In this document: piece by piece, positions 31,344-40,800 of the stretch
Position numbering within the stretch: position 1 is the first letter of the stretch
Layout: each line of letters starts with the position of its first letter
Assembly (NCBI RefSeq): GCF_019399235.1
Contig: NZ_JAELVH010000082.1
Location: 1 to 46,215, forward strand
DNA: 46,215 nt
Origin: Streptomyces poriferorum
GTDB taxonomy: Bacteria > Actinomycetota > Actinomycetes > Streptomycetales > Streptomycetaceae
Direction: 5' to 3'
Position numbers and translations under genes: made by a program
Notes under the pieces: generated by a model
What the model was told of the DNA's origin: nothing
The model's input: the letters and a program-made list of their open reading frames with translations, nothing else
Databases searched by the model: none

Positions 31344-33067
31344 CCTCGTCGGCCGGACCCACGGACGCACTGTCCACGTTCGACGCCGCGGCACACCTGG
31401 AGCAGGCGCTCGGCTGCCCCTTCGACCCGGGCAGCGGCATCTCGCTCGCCGAAGGTGTCCGGGCCGACGAGCTGGAGGCGGAACCCACCGCGTCCTACGA
31501 GGCCGCCTGGTCGGCCGGCCTGCACGAGCAGCTGGTCCCCGTGTCCGAAGGCGGCCGGCTCGGCTCGTTCGAGTCCCTGATGGGCGTGGTGCGCGCGACC
31601 TCGCGGCGCGATCTGGCGGTCTCCGTCGGTCTCGGCTCGACGCTCCTCGCCGCGACCCCGGTATGGGCCTGGGGCGACGACACCCAGCGGAGCAGGGTCG
31701 CCGAGCTCGTCCTCGGCCGCGCCCGGGGCACCGCCGGCATCAGCGAGGAGGCGGCCGGCAGCGACCTGCTCGCCACCGGCACGCGCGCGGTCCCCGCCCC
31801 CGGCGGGTATGTGCTCGACGGAGAGAAGTGGCTGGTCGGCAACGGCCGGTGCTCCTCGTTCGCCACCGTCCTCGCCGCATCCGATCCGTCGTACGGGCTG
31901 TTCCTGCTCGACTTCGACGCCCTCGACGCCACCACCGTGAAGCGGCTCGACAAGGTACGCACCCACGGGCTGCGCGGCCATGACCTGAGCGGCTTCGCCC
32001 TCAGCGGCTGCCAGGTCGGCGCCGGGGCCGTGCTCGGCCGGCCCGGCCGCGGCATCGAGATGGTCTCCGGAATGCTGCAGTTCACCCGGACCCTGGTCGG
32101 CGCGAGCAGCCTCGGCGCGGCCGACACGGCACTGCGGATCGCGCTGCGCCACGCCCGTGGGCGGATGCTCTACGGCCGCCCGGCCCTCGCCATGGCGCCG
32201 GTCCGCTCCCTGCTCGCCCGGGGCTTCGCCGATCTGCTGGTCGCGGAGTGCACCGAGCTGTCCGCCGCGCGCGGTCTCGACGTCGCGCGGCAGCGCATGG
32301 CGCTCTGGTCCGCGGTGGCCAAGTACGTCGTGCCGCAGCTGTGCGTGGACACCGTGACCGCGTGCGCGGAGGTGCTCAGCGCACGCGCCCACCTGCGCCA
32401 GGGAGCCGCGGGCGGCGCCTTCCAGAAGCTGCTGCGCGATATCGCGGTCACCCCGGTGTTCGAGGGCACCGAACTGGTCCAGCTGGACACGGTCCGGGCC
32501 CAGTTGAGCGGTGCGGCCCGGCGCCGCCGGTCACCCGCGACGCTGCCGCTTCCGCTGCTCTTCGGGTTCGGCGAGCCGGTGGTGTCGCCCGCGCCGCGGG
32601 AGCTGCGCCCCTCGCTCACCTTCGGCGGCGCCGACGAGGTCGTCGACCTCCTGGACGAGGCGGTCGAGGAGCTGGCCGACGATCCCCGGCTCGCCGCCCT
32701 GGCGCGAACGATCCTGCGGGTCCGTGACGAGACCCGGGAGGAGTTCGCCGGGCTCGGCACCCTGCGGACGGCCGAGGCCTACGAGGCCGCCCGCCGGCAC
32801 TGCCTGGTCCACGCGGCGGCCTGCTGCGTCCACACCTGGCTCCAGCGCCGTGCGGCGCTCGGCGGCCTGGCCACCGAGCGGGCCTGGCTCTCGCTCGCGC
32901 TGCGCCGCGTCGTGGCGCGGCTCGGCCTGCCGGTCCCGCCCGACCCGGAGGCCGAGGACGTGCTGGTGCGCCGGCTCGAAGAACTCGACGACGAGGACCG
33001 GGCGTTCTCCCTCGTACCGATGCGGCTCGCACCGCAGCACCGTGATCCCACGCCCGACCGAAGCTAA
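31340..33067 (+). CDS. Acyl-CoA dehydrogenase-like flavoprotein 1; stop codon lies in an inserted element
   Basis: A 575-residue ACAD-family protein, longer than the usual 380-400. It has the ACAD core (GISEEAAGSDLLATGTRA, then GYVLDGEKWLVGNG, QFTRTLVGASSLGAADTALR, RLRQG-like GAAGGAFQKLLRD, and VFEGTELVQLDTVRAQL with the likely catalytic Glu). About 170 helical residues follow (from GEPVVSPAPREL). Such enzymes put an alpha-beta double bond into an acyl thioester; those in FAAL/ACP cassettes work on acyl-ACP. The ATG overlaps the previous stop (ATGA). The TAA stop and the final bases belong to the left end of the MITE-like element at 33064, so the original end may have been different. Confidence 0.82.
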   Translation: MTSSAGPTDALSTFDAAAHLEQALGCPFDPGSGISLAEGVRADELEAEPTASYEAAWSAGLHEQLVPVSEGGRLGSFESLMGVVRATSRRDLAVSVGLGSTLLAATPVWAWGDDTQRSRVAELVLGRARGTAGISEEAAGSDLLATGTRAVPAPGGYVLDGEKWLVGNGRCSSFATVLAASDPSYGLFLLDFDALDATTVKRLDKVRTHGLRGHDLSGFALSGCQVGAGAVLGRPGRGIEMVSGMLQFTRTLVGASSLGAADTALRIALRHARGRMLYGRPALAMAPVRSLLARGFADLLVAECTELSAARGLDVARQRMALWSAVAKYVVPQLCVDTVTACAEVLSARAHLRQGAAGGAFQKLLRDIAVTPVFEGTELVQLDTVRAQLSGAARRRRSPATLPLPLLFGFGEPVVSPAPRELRPSLTFGGADEVVDLLDEAVEELADDPRLAALARTILRVRDETREEFAGLGTLRTAEAYEAARRHCLVHAAACCVHTWLQRRAALGGLATERAWLSLALRRVVARLGLPVPPDPEAEDVLVRRLEELDDEDRAFSLVPMRLAPQHRDPTPDRS

Positions 33068-33231
33068 GGGCTGTCCCGCAATTCCTGGTGGATCAGCGCA
33101 CGGCGTCAGATGCGGTGCATCGCAAGGCGGAGAGGCGCCCGCATACTGGATGTATTCGGGCGTTTCGACAACGCGGCGAGGTGCCGTAGCTGTCGTCGTG
33201 CGCCCGCCAGGAATTGCGGGACAGCCCTTAG
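33064..33231. mobile_element. MITE-like element, 168 bp with 25-bp perfect terminal inverted repeats
   Basis: The left end begins CTAAGGGCTGTCCCGCAATT and the right end is its exact reverse complement; 25 bases match on each side (33064-33088 and 33207-33231). The interior is GC-rich, has no reading frame for a transposase, and contains a smaller inverted repeat (CGCCCG...CGGGCG). The sequence resembles small repeats I have seen across Streptomyces genomes (from memory). It sits where the otherwise gapless operon is interrupted. Confidence 0.88.
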
Positions 33232-33400
33232 GGCCTGTCGTTCGGGTCATGCCGGGCTCGCGGGCCCCGGCTCGCGCATCTGCGGCGTTGTCGTCGGTCG
33301 CCGATGCTCCGCAGTGACTCCCCTCCGCCTTGCGGCTGCACGCACCGGACCCCGCTCCCTGATCCGGCCCGACCCAAACAAGAGACCCTAGGAGTAAGCC
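33232..33400. other. Intergenic stretch with dispersed repeat and ACP ribosome site
   Basis: TCATGCCGGGCTCGCGGG at 33247-33264 is identical to 43-60 at the left edge of the window, so this is another dispersed repeat. The rest has no gene. At the right end AGGAG (33390-33394) lies six bases before the ATC that opens the ACP. Together with the MITE-like element, 333 bp separate the two halves of the operon. Confidence 0.6.
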
Positions 33401-33694
33401 ATCACCACCGCGCGCACCGACCCTGCGGACCCCGCGACCGAGCCCCTCTCCACCTGGCTGTCGTCGCTGATCGCCGATCTGCTGGGCCTCGACGAACCGT
33501 TCCCGGCCGGCCTGCCGCTGGGCGAACTGGGCATCGACTCCCTCACCGCGGCCCAGCTCTCCGTGGAGGCCGAGGAACACACCGGTGTCCATGTGCCGCT
33601 GACCCGTTTCCTCGGCGACGAGACCCTCGACGACATCGTCCGGGCCCTGGCGGACGCCCCGGTCCCCGGCCCGGCGGCCGGGGCGACCGCGTGA
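33401..33694 (+). CDS. Stand-alone acyl carrier protein, apparent ATC start
   Basis: A 97-residue ACP that is missed if only ATG/GTG/TTG/CTG starts are used. The reading frame begins after a TAA at 33395-33397. AGGAG is correctly spaced before ATC-ACC-ACC-GCG, where an ATG would be expected. Helix 1 is LSTWLSSLIADLLGL, the phosphopantetheine site is LGIDSLTAAQL (Ser47), and the rest (EEHTGVHVPLTRFLGDETLDDIVRAL) is typical of FAAL-partner or PKS-type ACPs; the landmarks are L-G-I-D-S-L. The next in-frame canonical start is a CTG at 33458, which would cut helix 1. The stop overlaps the GTG of the next gene (GTGA). It probably carries the acyl chain activated by FAAL2. Confidence 0.85.
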   Translation: MTTARTDPADPATEPLSTWLSSLIADLLGLDEPFPAGLPLGELGIDSLTAAQLSVEAEEHTGVHVPLTRFLGDETLDDIVRALADAPVPGPAAGATA

Positions 33695-36078
33695 CGGCCC
33701 GGGCCCGCGCCGCCGATGTCATGAACCGGGGTGGCGAGAACCGCCACGGACCGCACCGCACCCTCGACGCACAGGTGGAGGAGGTCCGGTCCGAGGCCCG
33801 GCGCAGGTTCGCCGGATTCGTGCTGGACGTCGCCAACCCAGGCTCGCACTTCCGTAACCACGCCCGCCGGCCGCTCGACAACCGCGTGTTCGAGCAGGCG
33901 GGCGAGCTCGGCCTGATGCGGTTCTCGTTGCCGGCCGAGGCCGGGGGCGACGGACGGGACAAGCTCGCCTGGGGTGTGGTGGTCGAGGAGATCGCCCGTC
34001 TCTCGCGCGATCCGGGATTCGCCGTGCTGCTCGACATCACCGTCGAGATCACCGAGCTGATCCTGTCCAGCGGAACCCCCGAACTGATCGAGCGCTATGT
34101 GCCCGACCTCGTGGCCGGCCGGCGCTTCGGCGTGCAGGGCGCCTACGAGAACCGGGACCCGTACGACTACACGTCCACCGCGCGCCTCGAAGGCGACACC
34201 TGGGTGCTCAACGGCGCCAAGCGGTTCCTCGCCGGGGCCGCGTTCGCCGACCTGTTCATCCTGTTCCTGCGCGACGAGGCGTCCAACGACATGCTCGCCT
34301 TCGTGGTCGAGAAGGACGATCCGGGTGTCACCCCGGTCCCGCTCGACACCATGGGCCTGCACACGATGGGCCTGGGCCAGGTACTCCTGCACGACGTGCG
34401 GCTGCCGCCGTGGCGGCTCGTGTGGCGGGCCGACGCGCTCAGCGAACTCAACACGTACGCGCGCATCCGCCGCACGATGAGTGCGTGCGGGGTGCTCGGC
34501 GCCCTGGACGCGGTGGTGGAGAACTGTGTGGAGTCACTGGCCGCGCGCAGGCGCGGCGGGCGCCCGGTCCTCGACTACACCAATGTGGAGCGCTCGGTCG
34601 GCGAGATGCACATGCTGCTGCAGAGCGCACGGGCGAGCGTCTACCGGGCGCTGGACGGCACCCGCTCGGCCGCCCGCGACCCGCACTTCGACGAACTCGC
34701 CACCGTCGCCAAGCACCGGACCGCCGAAAGCGCTTTGCGTGTCGGCCAGTTGGTGATGGGGCTCCAGGGCGGCGAGGCGTACATGGCCACGTTCCCGTGG
34801 GAACGCTTCATGCGTGACGTCCTGGGTCTGGTCTCCGGTCAGGGTTCCCAGGAGACGCTCCTCATCCAGCTGGGCCAGCGTTCGATCGTCGGCCTGGAGG
34901 GAAAGCGGGTGCGTCAGGAGGCCGCCGAGCGCATGGTCGCCCGGCTGGCTGACTCGTGGTGGGCGCTGCACGCCGCCGTCGCGTTCGACGGGCCCGGCGA
35001 ACCGGCCGGCCCCTTGCGCGAGGTGCTGTCGGCGGCGGGCCTCGAAGCCGTCGGTCCGGGCCCCCGTGCCGAGGCGGCCGCACTGCTCGGCCGCGCCCAC
35101 ACGCTGTGGGCCGCGGTGTGTTCCGGGGCGGCGCCCGACGCCCTGCCGCAGGGACCCTCGGACCTCCTCGGCGGGCGGCTCGCGGAGCCGGCCGCGCAGG
35201 CGTGGGCGCTGCTGGCGTGTGCCGTCGCGGAACGGACCGGGCTGCTGGCCCGGCTGCTCAGGCCGTGCACGGCGAAGGAGGCCGCCGGGACCCTGCCCGT
35301 GGGCCTTGCCGAGGGGCTGCTGGAGGTTCTCGCGGACGCGGCGCTGGTACGGCGGGACGGCGAGGGCCGCTATGTGGCCGCCGAGGGCCTGGAGCGCGTG
35401 CTCATAGGCGGCCCGCGCGCCTCCGCGTTCGCCGCACGGCTGCGGCGCGCGGTGACCGGGGGCGCCCGGCTCCGGTCCGGGGCGGGGACCCCGCAGGACG
35501 AGCCGGCTCCCGGGTGCGGCGGCGAGGCACCGGCGCTCGCGGAGGCCCTGGTCGACTCCCTGCTGGGACAGCTGGAAGGACTGCCCGCGATGCTGGATCT
35601 GCCCGGTGCGCGGGTCGGCTGTGCGGCCGGTGACGGAGGCCGGTCCGCCGTCGAGCTGTCGCGCCAGATTCCCGGACTTCCGGTACTCGCGCTGGAGCCC
35701 CAGCAGTTGCCCGCTCCCACACCCTGCGGGCAGGTACGGGTACGGGTCGGTGATCCGGCCGGCTTCGAGGAGGACGACCGGCTCGCGCTCGTCTGGCTTC
35801 CCGTCGCCGGGCTGCCCGGCGACGGTCTGCGCCCGGCCGTCGCCGCCGGCGCTGCCGCGCTGATGCGCGGCGGGTGGATCGTCCTGCCGTGCCCGCTCCT
35901 GCCGAAGCGGCCTCTGGGGGCAGCGGCGGTACACCTCGGCCTCGCCGTCACGGGCGGGACGGCGCCCGCGGACGGTGAGGTCGAGGGCCTGCTGCGGGCT
36001 GCGGGCCTGGGCCATGTCCGTACGGCCTGGGAGGACCATGCCCTCGGTATCAGGCTGATCGCGGCCCGCCGCCCGTGA
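33691..36078 (+). CDS. Acyl-CoA dehydrogenase-like flavoprotein 2 fused to a methyltransferase-like domain
   Basis: A 795-residue protein. Residues about 20-420 are an ACAD: GLMRFSLPAEAGGDG, VQGAYENRDPYDYTSTARLEG, WVLNGAKRFLAGAAF, GVLGALDAVVENCVES and the region GSQETLLIQLGQR near the usual catalytic position. From about 430 the sequence changes. A winged-helix-like part (LLARLLRPCTAKEAAGTLPV, then GLLEVLADAALVRRDGEGRY) is followed by a Rossmann-like motif VGCAAGDGGRSAVELSRQ and strands ending in GLGHVRTAWEDHALGIRLI. This is the layout of small-molecule O-methyltransferases, though the SAM motif is degenerate. The GTG overlaps the ACP stop. With dehydrogenase 1 it could desaturate the ACP-bound chain twice. 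Whether the C-terminal part methylates is open. Confidence 0.82.
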   Translation: MTARARAADVMNRGGENRHGPHRTLDAQVEEVRSEARRRFAGFVLDVANPGSHFRNHARRPLDNRVFEQAGELGLMRFSLPAEAGGDGRDKLAWGVVVEEIARLSRDPGFAVLLDITVEITELILSSGTPELIERYVPDLVAGRRFGVQGAYENRDPYDYTSTARLEGDTWVLNGAKRFLAGAAFADLFILFLRDEASNDMLAFVVEKDDPGVTPVPLDTMGLHTMGLGQVLLHDVRLPPWRLVWRADALSELNTYARIRRTMSACGVLGALDAVVENCVESLAARRRGGRPVLDYTNVERSVGEMHMLLQSARASVYRALDGTRSAARDPHFDELATVAKHRTAESALRVGQLVMGLQGGEAYMATFPWERFMRDVLGLVSGQGSQETLLIQLGQRSIVGLEGKRVRQEAAERMVARLADSWWALHAAVAFDGPGEPAGPLREVLSAAGLEAVGPGPRAEAAALLGRAHTLWAAVCSGAAPDALPQGPSDLLGGRLAEPAAQAWALLACAVAERTGLLARLLRPCTAKEAAGTLPVGLAEGLLEVLADAALVRRDGEGRYVAAEGLERVLIGGPRASAFAARLRRAVTGGARLRSGAGTPQDEPAPGCGGEAPALAEALVDSLLGQLEGLPAMLDLPGARVGCAAGDGGRSAVELSRQIPGLPVLALEPQQLPAPTPCGQVRVRVGDPAGFEEDDRLALVWLPVAGLPGDGLRPAVAAGAAALMRGGWIVLPCPLLPKRPLGAAAVHLGLAVTGGTAPADGEVEGLLRAAGLGHVRTAWEDHALGIRLIAARRP

Positions 36079-36112
36079 CACCGCCGCCGGGGCGGCGGAT
36101 GGCAGAAGGAGT

Positions 36113-36140
36113 CCGCTCCGGCCCGGCCGGGCCGGAGCGG
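36113..36140. terminator. Bidirectional terminator, 28-bp perfect palindrome
   Basis: CCGCTCCGGCCCGG (36113-36126) is directly followed by its reverse complement CCGGGCCGGAGCGG (36127-36140). A second stem, CCGCCGCC/GGCGGCGG, lies at 36081-36098. They separate the end of the FAAL2 operon from the end of the NRPS operon. Confidence 0.8.
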
Positions 36141-36147
36141 GTCCGTC

Positions 36148-36582
36148 TCAGGCCCGGCCGAAGAGGGTCCGTCCGAAGTACTCGGTGTCGAAGTACTCCC
36201 GCATGCTCCGGATCTTTCCCTCCCTGACGGTGAACTGCGCACTGATGTCCAGGACGTACGGGGCACCGTCGCGGGTCGTGGCCCGGGTGACGCACTCGAC
36301 CGAGACCTCGTCGCCCTCGGCGATCACGTGGAGGATGTCGACCGCGTACTCGGCCGTCGGGTCGAAGCGCTCTCCCATGGGGATCAGGAACTTCTCGGCG
36401 ATCTCGCCCAGCCCGGTCCAGGTCCCCGCCACCGGATGGCTGCCGGGTATGCGGTAGACGGCGTCGGCGGCGACGACGCCGGAGATCACCGCCGCGTCGC
36501 GCTCACGCAGGCCCTGGAGGTAGCGGTGCACCACGCTCTTGGCGTCGAGGGCTTCCTGGGTTCGTTCGGCGGCCTGGGTCAT
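36148..36582 (-). CDS. SnoaL-like (NTF2-fold) protein
   Basis: A 144-residue protein of the SnoaL/NTF2-like cone fold: KSVVHRYLQGLRERD helix, DAVYRIPGSHPVAGTWTG with the strand and loop typical of the family, then EYAVDILHVIAEGDEVSVECVTRATTRDG as central sheet (landmarks only) and GKIRSMREYFDTEYF at the end. Family members act as cyclases, epoxide hydrolases, hydroxylation helpers or simple binders, using an Asp/His dyad. The ATG has GAGGAG upstream and follows the flavin monooxygenase stop by 51 bp in the same operon. It could act on the oxidised NRPS product, for example in hydrolysis or ring closure. That is inference from position. Confidence 0.8.
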   Translation of the reverse strand: MTQAAERTQEALDAKSVVHRYLQGLRERDAAVISGVVAADAVYRIPGSHPVAGTWTGLGEIAEKFLIPMGERFDPTAEYAVDILHVIAEGDEVSVECVTRATTRDGAPYVLDISAQFTVREGKIRSMREYFDTEYFGRTLFGRA

Positions 36583-36633
36583 CGGTTCTCCTCGGGTTGT
36601 CGCTGATCGGTCGTGCGGGCGGCGAGTGCTTCG

Positions 36634-37818
36634 TCAGTTCGCCGGGGCGTCATCCAGCAACTGGGGCGTCAGGGCCCGCTGGAAGGGCTTGAACAGCACG
36701 GACTGGGGTGCGTGGCGCAGATACAGGTCGCGCACGACGCGCAGGGCGGGGTTCTCCAGCTGCTCGAAGCCGCCGAACTTGCGGGAGACCTCGACCATCT
36801 CCCGGGTGCGCTCACGCCGCAGGTTCTCGTACCTGCGCAGCGAGGCGACGGTGTCCGTGCCCGCGGCCAGGCACTGGGCGAGGACCACGGCGTCCTCGAT
36901 GGCCGTGCTGCCGCCCTGGCCCAGGCTGGGGAGCATCGGGTGTGCGGCATCGCCCAGGAGGGTCACCGGGCCCTCGCCCCAGTTCTCGAGGAACGGGCGG
37001 TCCTGTGCCGGTACGGCGACGATGTCCTCGGCCGGGGTGGTCGAGATGGCCTCGCACACCTCGTCGGCCCATCCGGCGTAGGCGCGCACGATGGGGTCCT
37101 TGTCGCCGTCCCAGCCGCCGGCCGCTTCGGCCGACATGTTCAGGGTGCCCCACCAGTAGGCCCGCCCCTGGCCCACGTCGTGGATGCCGAAGCGCTTGCC
37201 GAGGCCCCAGTAGTGGGCGTTGAACCCCTTCGTGATCTTCGGGTGGGCGAAGGGGGTGACGGAGAGCCAGCAGAGGAATCCGCCGTACCGGGGGCCGCTG
37301 TCGTCACCGGTACGCCGGCGGCGCACCGCGGAGTTGATGCCGTCGGCGCCGATCAGGAGGTCACCGGTGGCTTCCCTGCCGTCCTCGAAGCGGACCCGTA
37401 CGCCGTCCCCGGTGATCTCGTACCCGGTGGCGGCCGCGCCCACCTCGATGGGCATTCCTCCGAGGGCGTCGAGCAGGGCGGCCTGCAGGTCGCCCCGGTA
37501 CATCGCGACGCTGGGCGCGCCGAGCCGGTCGCCGGCGGTCTCGACCGGCAGGGACCGCAGGGTCCGGCCCTTGTCCGTCATGATCCCGGTGTGCAGGATC
37601 GTCTGCCCGCGCTTCTCCAGACCGAGGTCGATCCCGAGGGCGCGCAGGGCAGCCACGGCGTTGCTCATCACGGAGATACCGAATCCGGCGGGGCGCAGAT
37701 CGGGTGCGCGCTCGTACACCTCCACGTCGACGCCGACCCGGCGCAGGGCCACGGCGGTCGCGAGCCCTCCGATGCCGGCTCCGATCACTATGGCCCGGGG
37801 GCTGGTTCGCTGTGCCAC
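36634..37818 (-). CDS. FAD-dependent monooxygenase, candidate pyrrolizidine Baeyer-Villiger-type enzyme
   Basis: A 394-residue group A flavin monooxygenase (PHBH fold). Motifs: the N-terminal FAD-binding VIGAGIGGLATAVALRRVG, then EVYERAPDLR, the middle DLLIGADGINSAVRR (DG motif), and the C-terminal VTLLGDAAHPMLPSLGQGG (GD motif). The GTG start lies one base after the NRPS stop with AGGGA eight bases upstream, so the two genes are tightly linked. In legonmycin- and pyrrolizixenamide-type pathways, an enzyme of this family (LgnC/PxaB) is encoded with a bimodular NRPS and oxidises the released bicyclic product, leading to ring contraction to the pyrrolizidine. Gene order and NRPS layout here match that pattern. 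A simple hydroxylase role is the alternative. Confidence 0.87.
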   Translation of the reverse strand: MAQRTSPRAIVIGAGIGGLATAVALRRVGVDVEVYERAPDLRPAGFGISVMSNAVAALRALGIDLGLEKRGQTILHTGIMTDKGRTLRSLPVETAGDRLGAPSVAMYRGDLQAALLDALGGMPIEVGAAATGYEITGDGVRVRFEDGREATGDLLIGADGINSAVRRRRTGDDSGPRYGGFLCWLSVTPFAHPKITKGFNAHYWGLGKRFGIHDVGQGRAYWWGTLNMSAEAAGGWDGDKDPIVRAYAGWADEVCEAISTTPAEDIVAVPAQDRPFLENWGEGPVTLLGDAAHPMLPSLGQGGSTAIEDAVVLAQCLAAGTDTVASLRRYENLRRERTREMVEVSRKFGGFEQLENPALRVVRDLYLRHAPQSVLFKPFQRALTPQLLDDAPAN

Positions 37819-37819
37819 G

Positions 37820-40800
37820 TCAGTGTCCCTTCTCTGCGGTACGGGGAGCGGGCACCTGGCCCGCGGGGTGCGGATCGCCGCCGCTCCCGGTCCGCGCCAA
37901 CTTGCCTACGATGTTTGCGACTTCGGCCACGTGCGGCTCCTCCATGAGGGAGAGGTGGTCGCCCGGCACCTGAATGACCTCGACCCGGCCGGTGGTCATG
38001 CTGTGCCACCCGTTGGCGGGGTCCTTGTGCTGCGTACTGCCCGCGCCGTGCATCGCGTGGAGGACCTGCGGCAGCGGCTCGACGGCCCGGATCAGGGTGA
38101 CGTCGTCCGCCACCGGTCCGGGCCGGTAGTGCTGTGTCGCGCGCCAGTTGGCCTCGTACACCCCGAAGAGGCGCCCGACGAGCGAGCCCTTGCTGTCGGC
38201 GGGCAGGATGCCCTCGTCGGCGGCGACTGTGGCGATGAAGTCGAACTTCTCCTCAAGGGTGGTGAGTTCGGCGGGAATGGCCTCCAGGGGAGAGTCGCCG
38301 CCACGGCCGAGCAGCAGCAGTTCCCAGAAGAACCAGCCGAGCAGCGCCTCGTCGGTGAACGCCCTGTGCTGATCCGCCGGGCCGAGGGCCACGGTGTCCA
38401 GGAGGATCACCCTGGCGACCTCATGCCCCGCGGCCCGCAGCTGTCGCGCCATCTCGAAGGCCACGAAGCCGCCGAAGGACCAGCCGCCGATGACGTACGG
38501 ACCCTCGGGCTGGACCCGGCGCATGGCGGCGACGTAGTGCGCGGCGATCGCCTGCATCGTGCGCAGGGGCTCGGTGCCCGGGTCGCCGCCGGACGCCTGG
38601 AAGGCGTAGAGCGGCTGGTCGTCCGGCAGATGACGGGCGAAGGGTACGTAGCAGAGCACGTTGCCGCCCATGGGGTGGACCAGGAAGACCGGCGGCCTGC
38701 TGCCGGCCCGGCGGATCGGCACCAGCGGGTCGAAGCCGGGCGTGGCGCCGCCCTTGCGCAGCAGCCCCGCCACCGCGGCCACCGTCGGCGCCGTGATGAA
38801 GGCGGATATCGGGATCGGGACGCCGTACCGCTGCTCGATCAGCACGACGAGCCGCATCGTGGTGAGGGAGGTGGCGCCCAGCGTGAAGATGTCGTCATGG
38901 ACACCGATCCGTTCGAGGCCGAGGAGTTCACCGAGCATCTCCACCAGGGTTCGTTCGTACGCGTCCCGGGGTTCGTCGCCGTCGCCGGCGGTCGGCCTGG
39001 TCAGCGGCCGGGCCCGCAGCGCCTTGTCGTCACGCTTGCCGCTCGGGGTCAGCGGCAGCGCGTCCAGCCACTCGAAGTGCTGCGGGACCATGAACTCGGG
39101 CAGCAGCGAACGCAGTTCGGTACGCAGGACGTTCAGGTCCGTCCGCTCGGCGTCGCCGGAGAGGAAGGCCACCAGTCCGGTGCGTCCGTCCGCCCCGCTC
39201 CGGGCGACCACCGCGGCCTGCCGGACGTCGAGGCCCGGGTGGCGTGCCGCGAGGCCGATGAGGGCGACCTCGGCCTCGGCGGGCTCGACGCGGTAGCCGC
39301 GGATCTTCACCTGGGTGTCGGCCCGGCCCGCGTAGGCGAGGACGCCGCCGGGCAGGACGCGTCCCAGGTCACCGGTTCGGTAGGCGGTGACCTCGCCGTC
39401 GGGCCCGGAGATGCGCACGAACCGTTCGGCAGTCAGCGGGGCGGCCCCGAGATAGCCGTCGGCGAGCGCCGCTCCGGTCAGGTACAGCTCGCCCTTCACA
39501 CCCGTCGGAACGGGGCGGCCCAGCGGGTCGAGGACCCGTACCCCGGCGCCGGTGACGGGGGTGCCGATCGGGACGAGTGCGGGAAAGCCTGCCGGGTCCC
39601 CGGTCATGGTGTGGCGGGTCACCACGTGCGACTCGGTGGGCCCGTACTGGTTCTCCAGGATCGCTCCCGGCAGCGCGGCGACGAAGGCCCGGATCTCGTC
39701 GGTGACCCTCAGCTGCTCACCGGAGGACACGATCACACGCAGCGCTCGCGGGACGATGCCGAGGGCCCCGGACGCCTCGGCGAGCTGCTGCAGCGCCACG
39801 TACGGCAGGAAGATCCGTTCGACGCCGGCCTCGTCGAGCAGGCGCAGCAGCGCCGGCATGTCGCGCCGTTCCTCCTCCGTGACCAGGCGCAGCGTGCCGC
39901 CCGCGCAGAGCGTGGAGTAGATCTCCTGGAAGGAGACGTCGAAGCTGAGCGGCGCGTACTGCACGGTGGTCCGGCCGGCGGAGGCGCTCTCCGCCCGGAT
40001 CTGCCAGCCGATCAGGGCGGCCAGGGAGCGGTGGGGCATCACCACGCCCTTGGGGCGGCCCGTGGAGCCCGAGGTGAACAGGATGTACGCGGTGCTGTCG
40101 GGGCCGATCGCGTCCGGCAGCACTCCCGCCTGCCCGTCGGTGGTGGCTGCCGGCTCCGGGCCGAAGAGCGACTCCGCGGCCAGCAGCAGTTCCGGGTCCG
40201 GCAGGAGTGCCGCGTCCGCCGTGCGGGCGATGATCCGGAACGGCTCGGCCTGCTCCACCATGGCGGCGATCCGCGCCTCGGGGTAGGCGGTGTCCAGCGG
40301 CACACAGGCGGCGCCGGCCCTGGCGGTGCCGAGAATGGCGGCGACGGTCTCCGGTGAGCGGTCCATCGCGATGCCGATCCGGGCGCCGGGCCGGGCCCCG
40401 AGGGCGGTCAGCCGGCGGGCCACCCGCTCGGCGGACGCCCGCAGTTCGCGGTAGGTCCAGGTGCGGTCGCCCGTGGTGACGGCGGGTGCGTCGGGGTTCC
40501 GGTCCGCCTGCCGGTCGAAGAGCCGTACGACGTCGTCGGTGAATGCGTCGGCGGTGGGGGTCGCGCTCTGCTGCGTACCGGCCATGAACGCGAAGTCGGG
40601 TGGCTCGCCGGGGCCGGTGACGAGGCTGCGCAGCACCTCGGTGTAGGTGTCCCCGAACAGTTCGGCCTGGGCCGGGGTGATGCTGTGGCCGTCGCCGTCG
40701 ATGCGCAGGCCGATCGTGCCGTCCTGCGGATGGAGGAAGGCGTTGACCAGGAGCTGGAAGTCGGTCTCCTCCCACGTCGTGAACTCCTCCAGACGCACGT

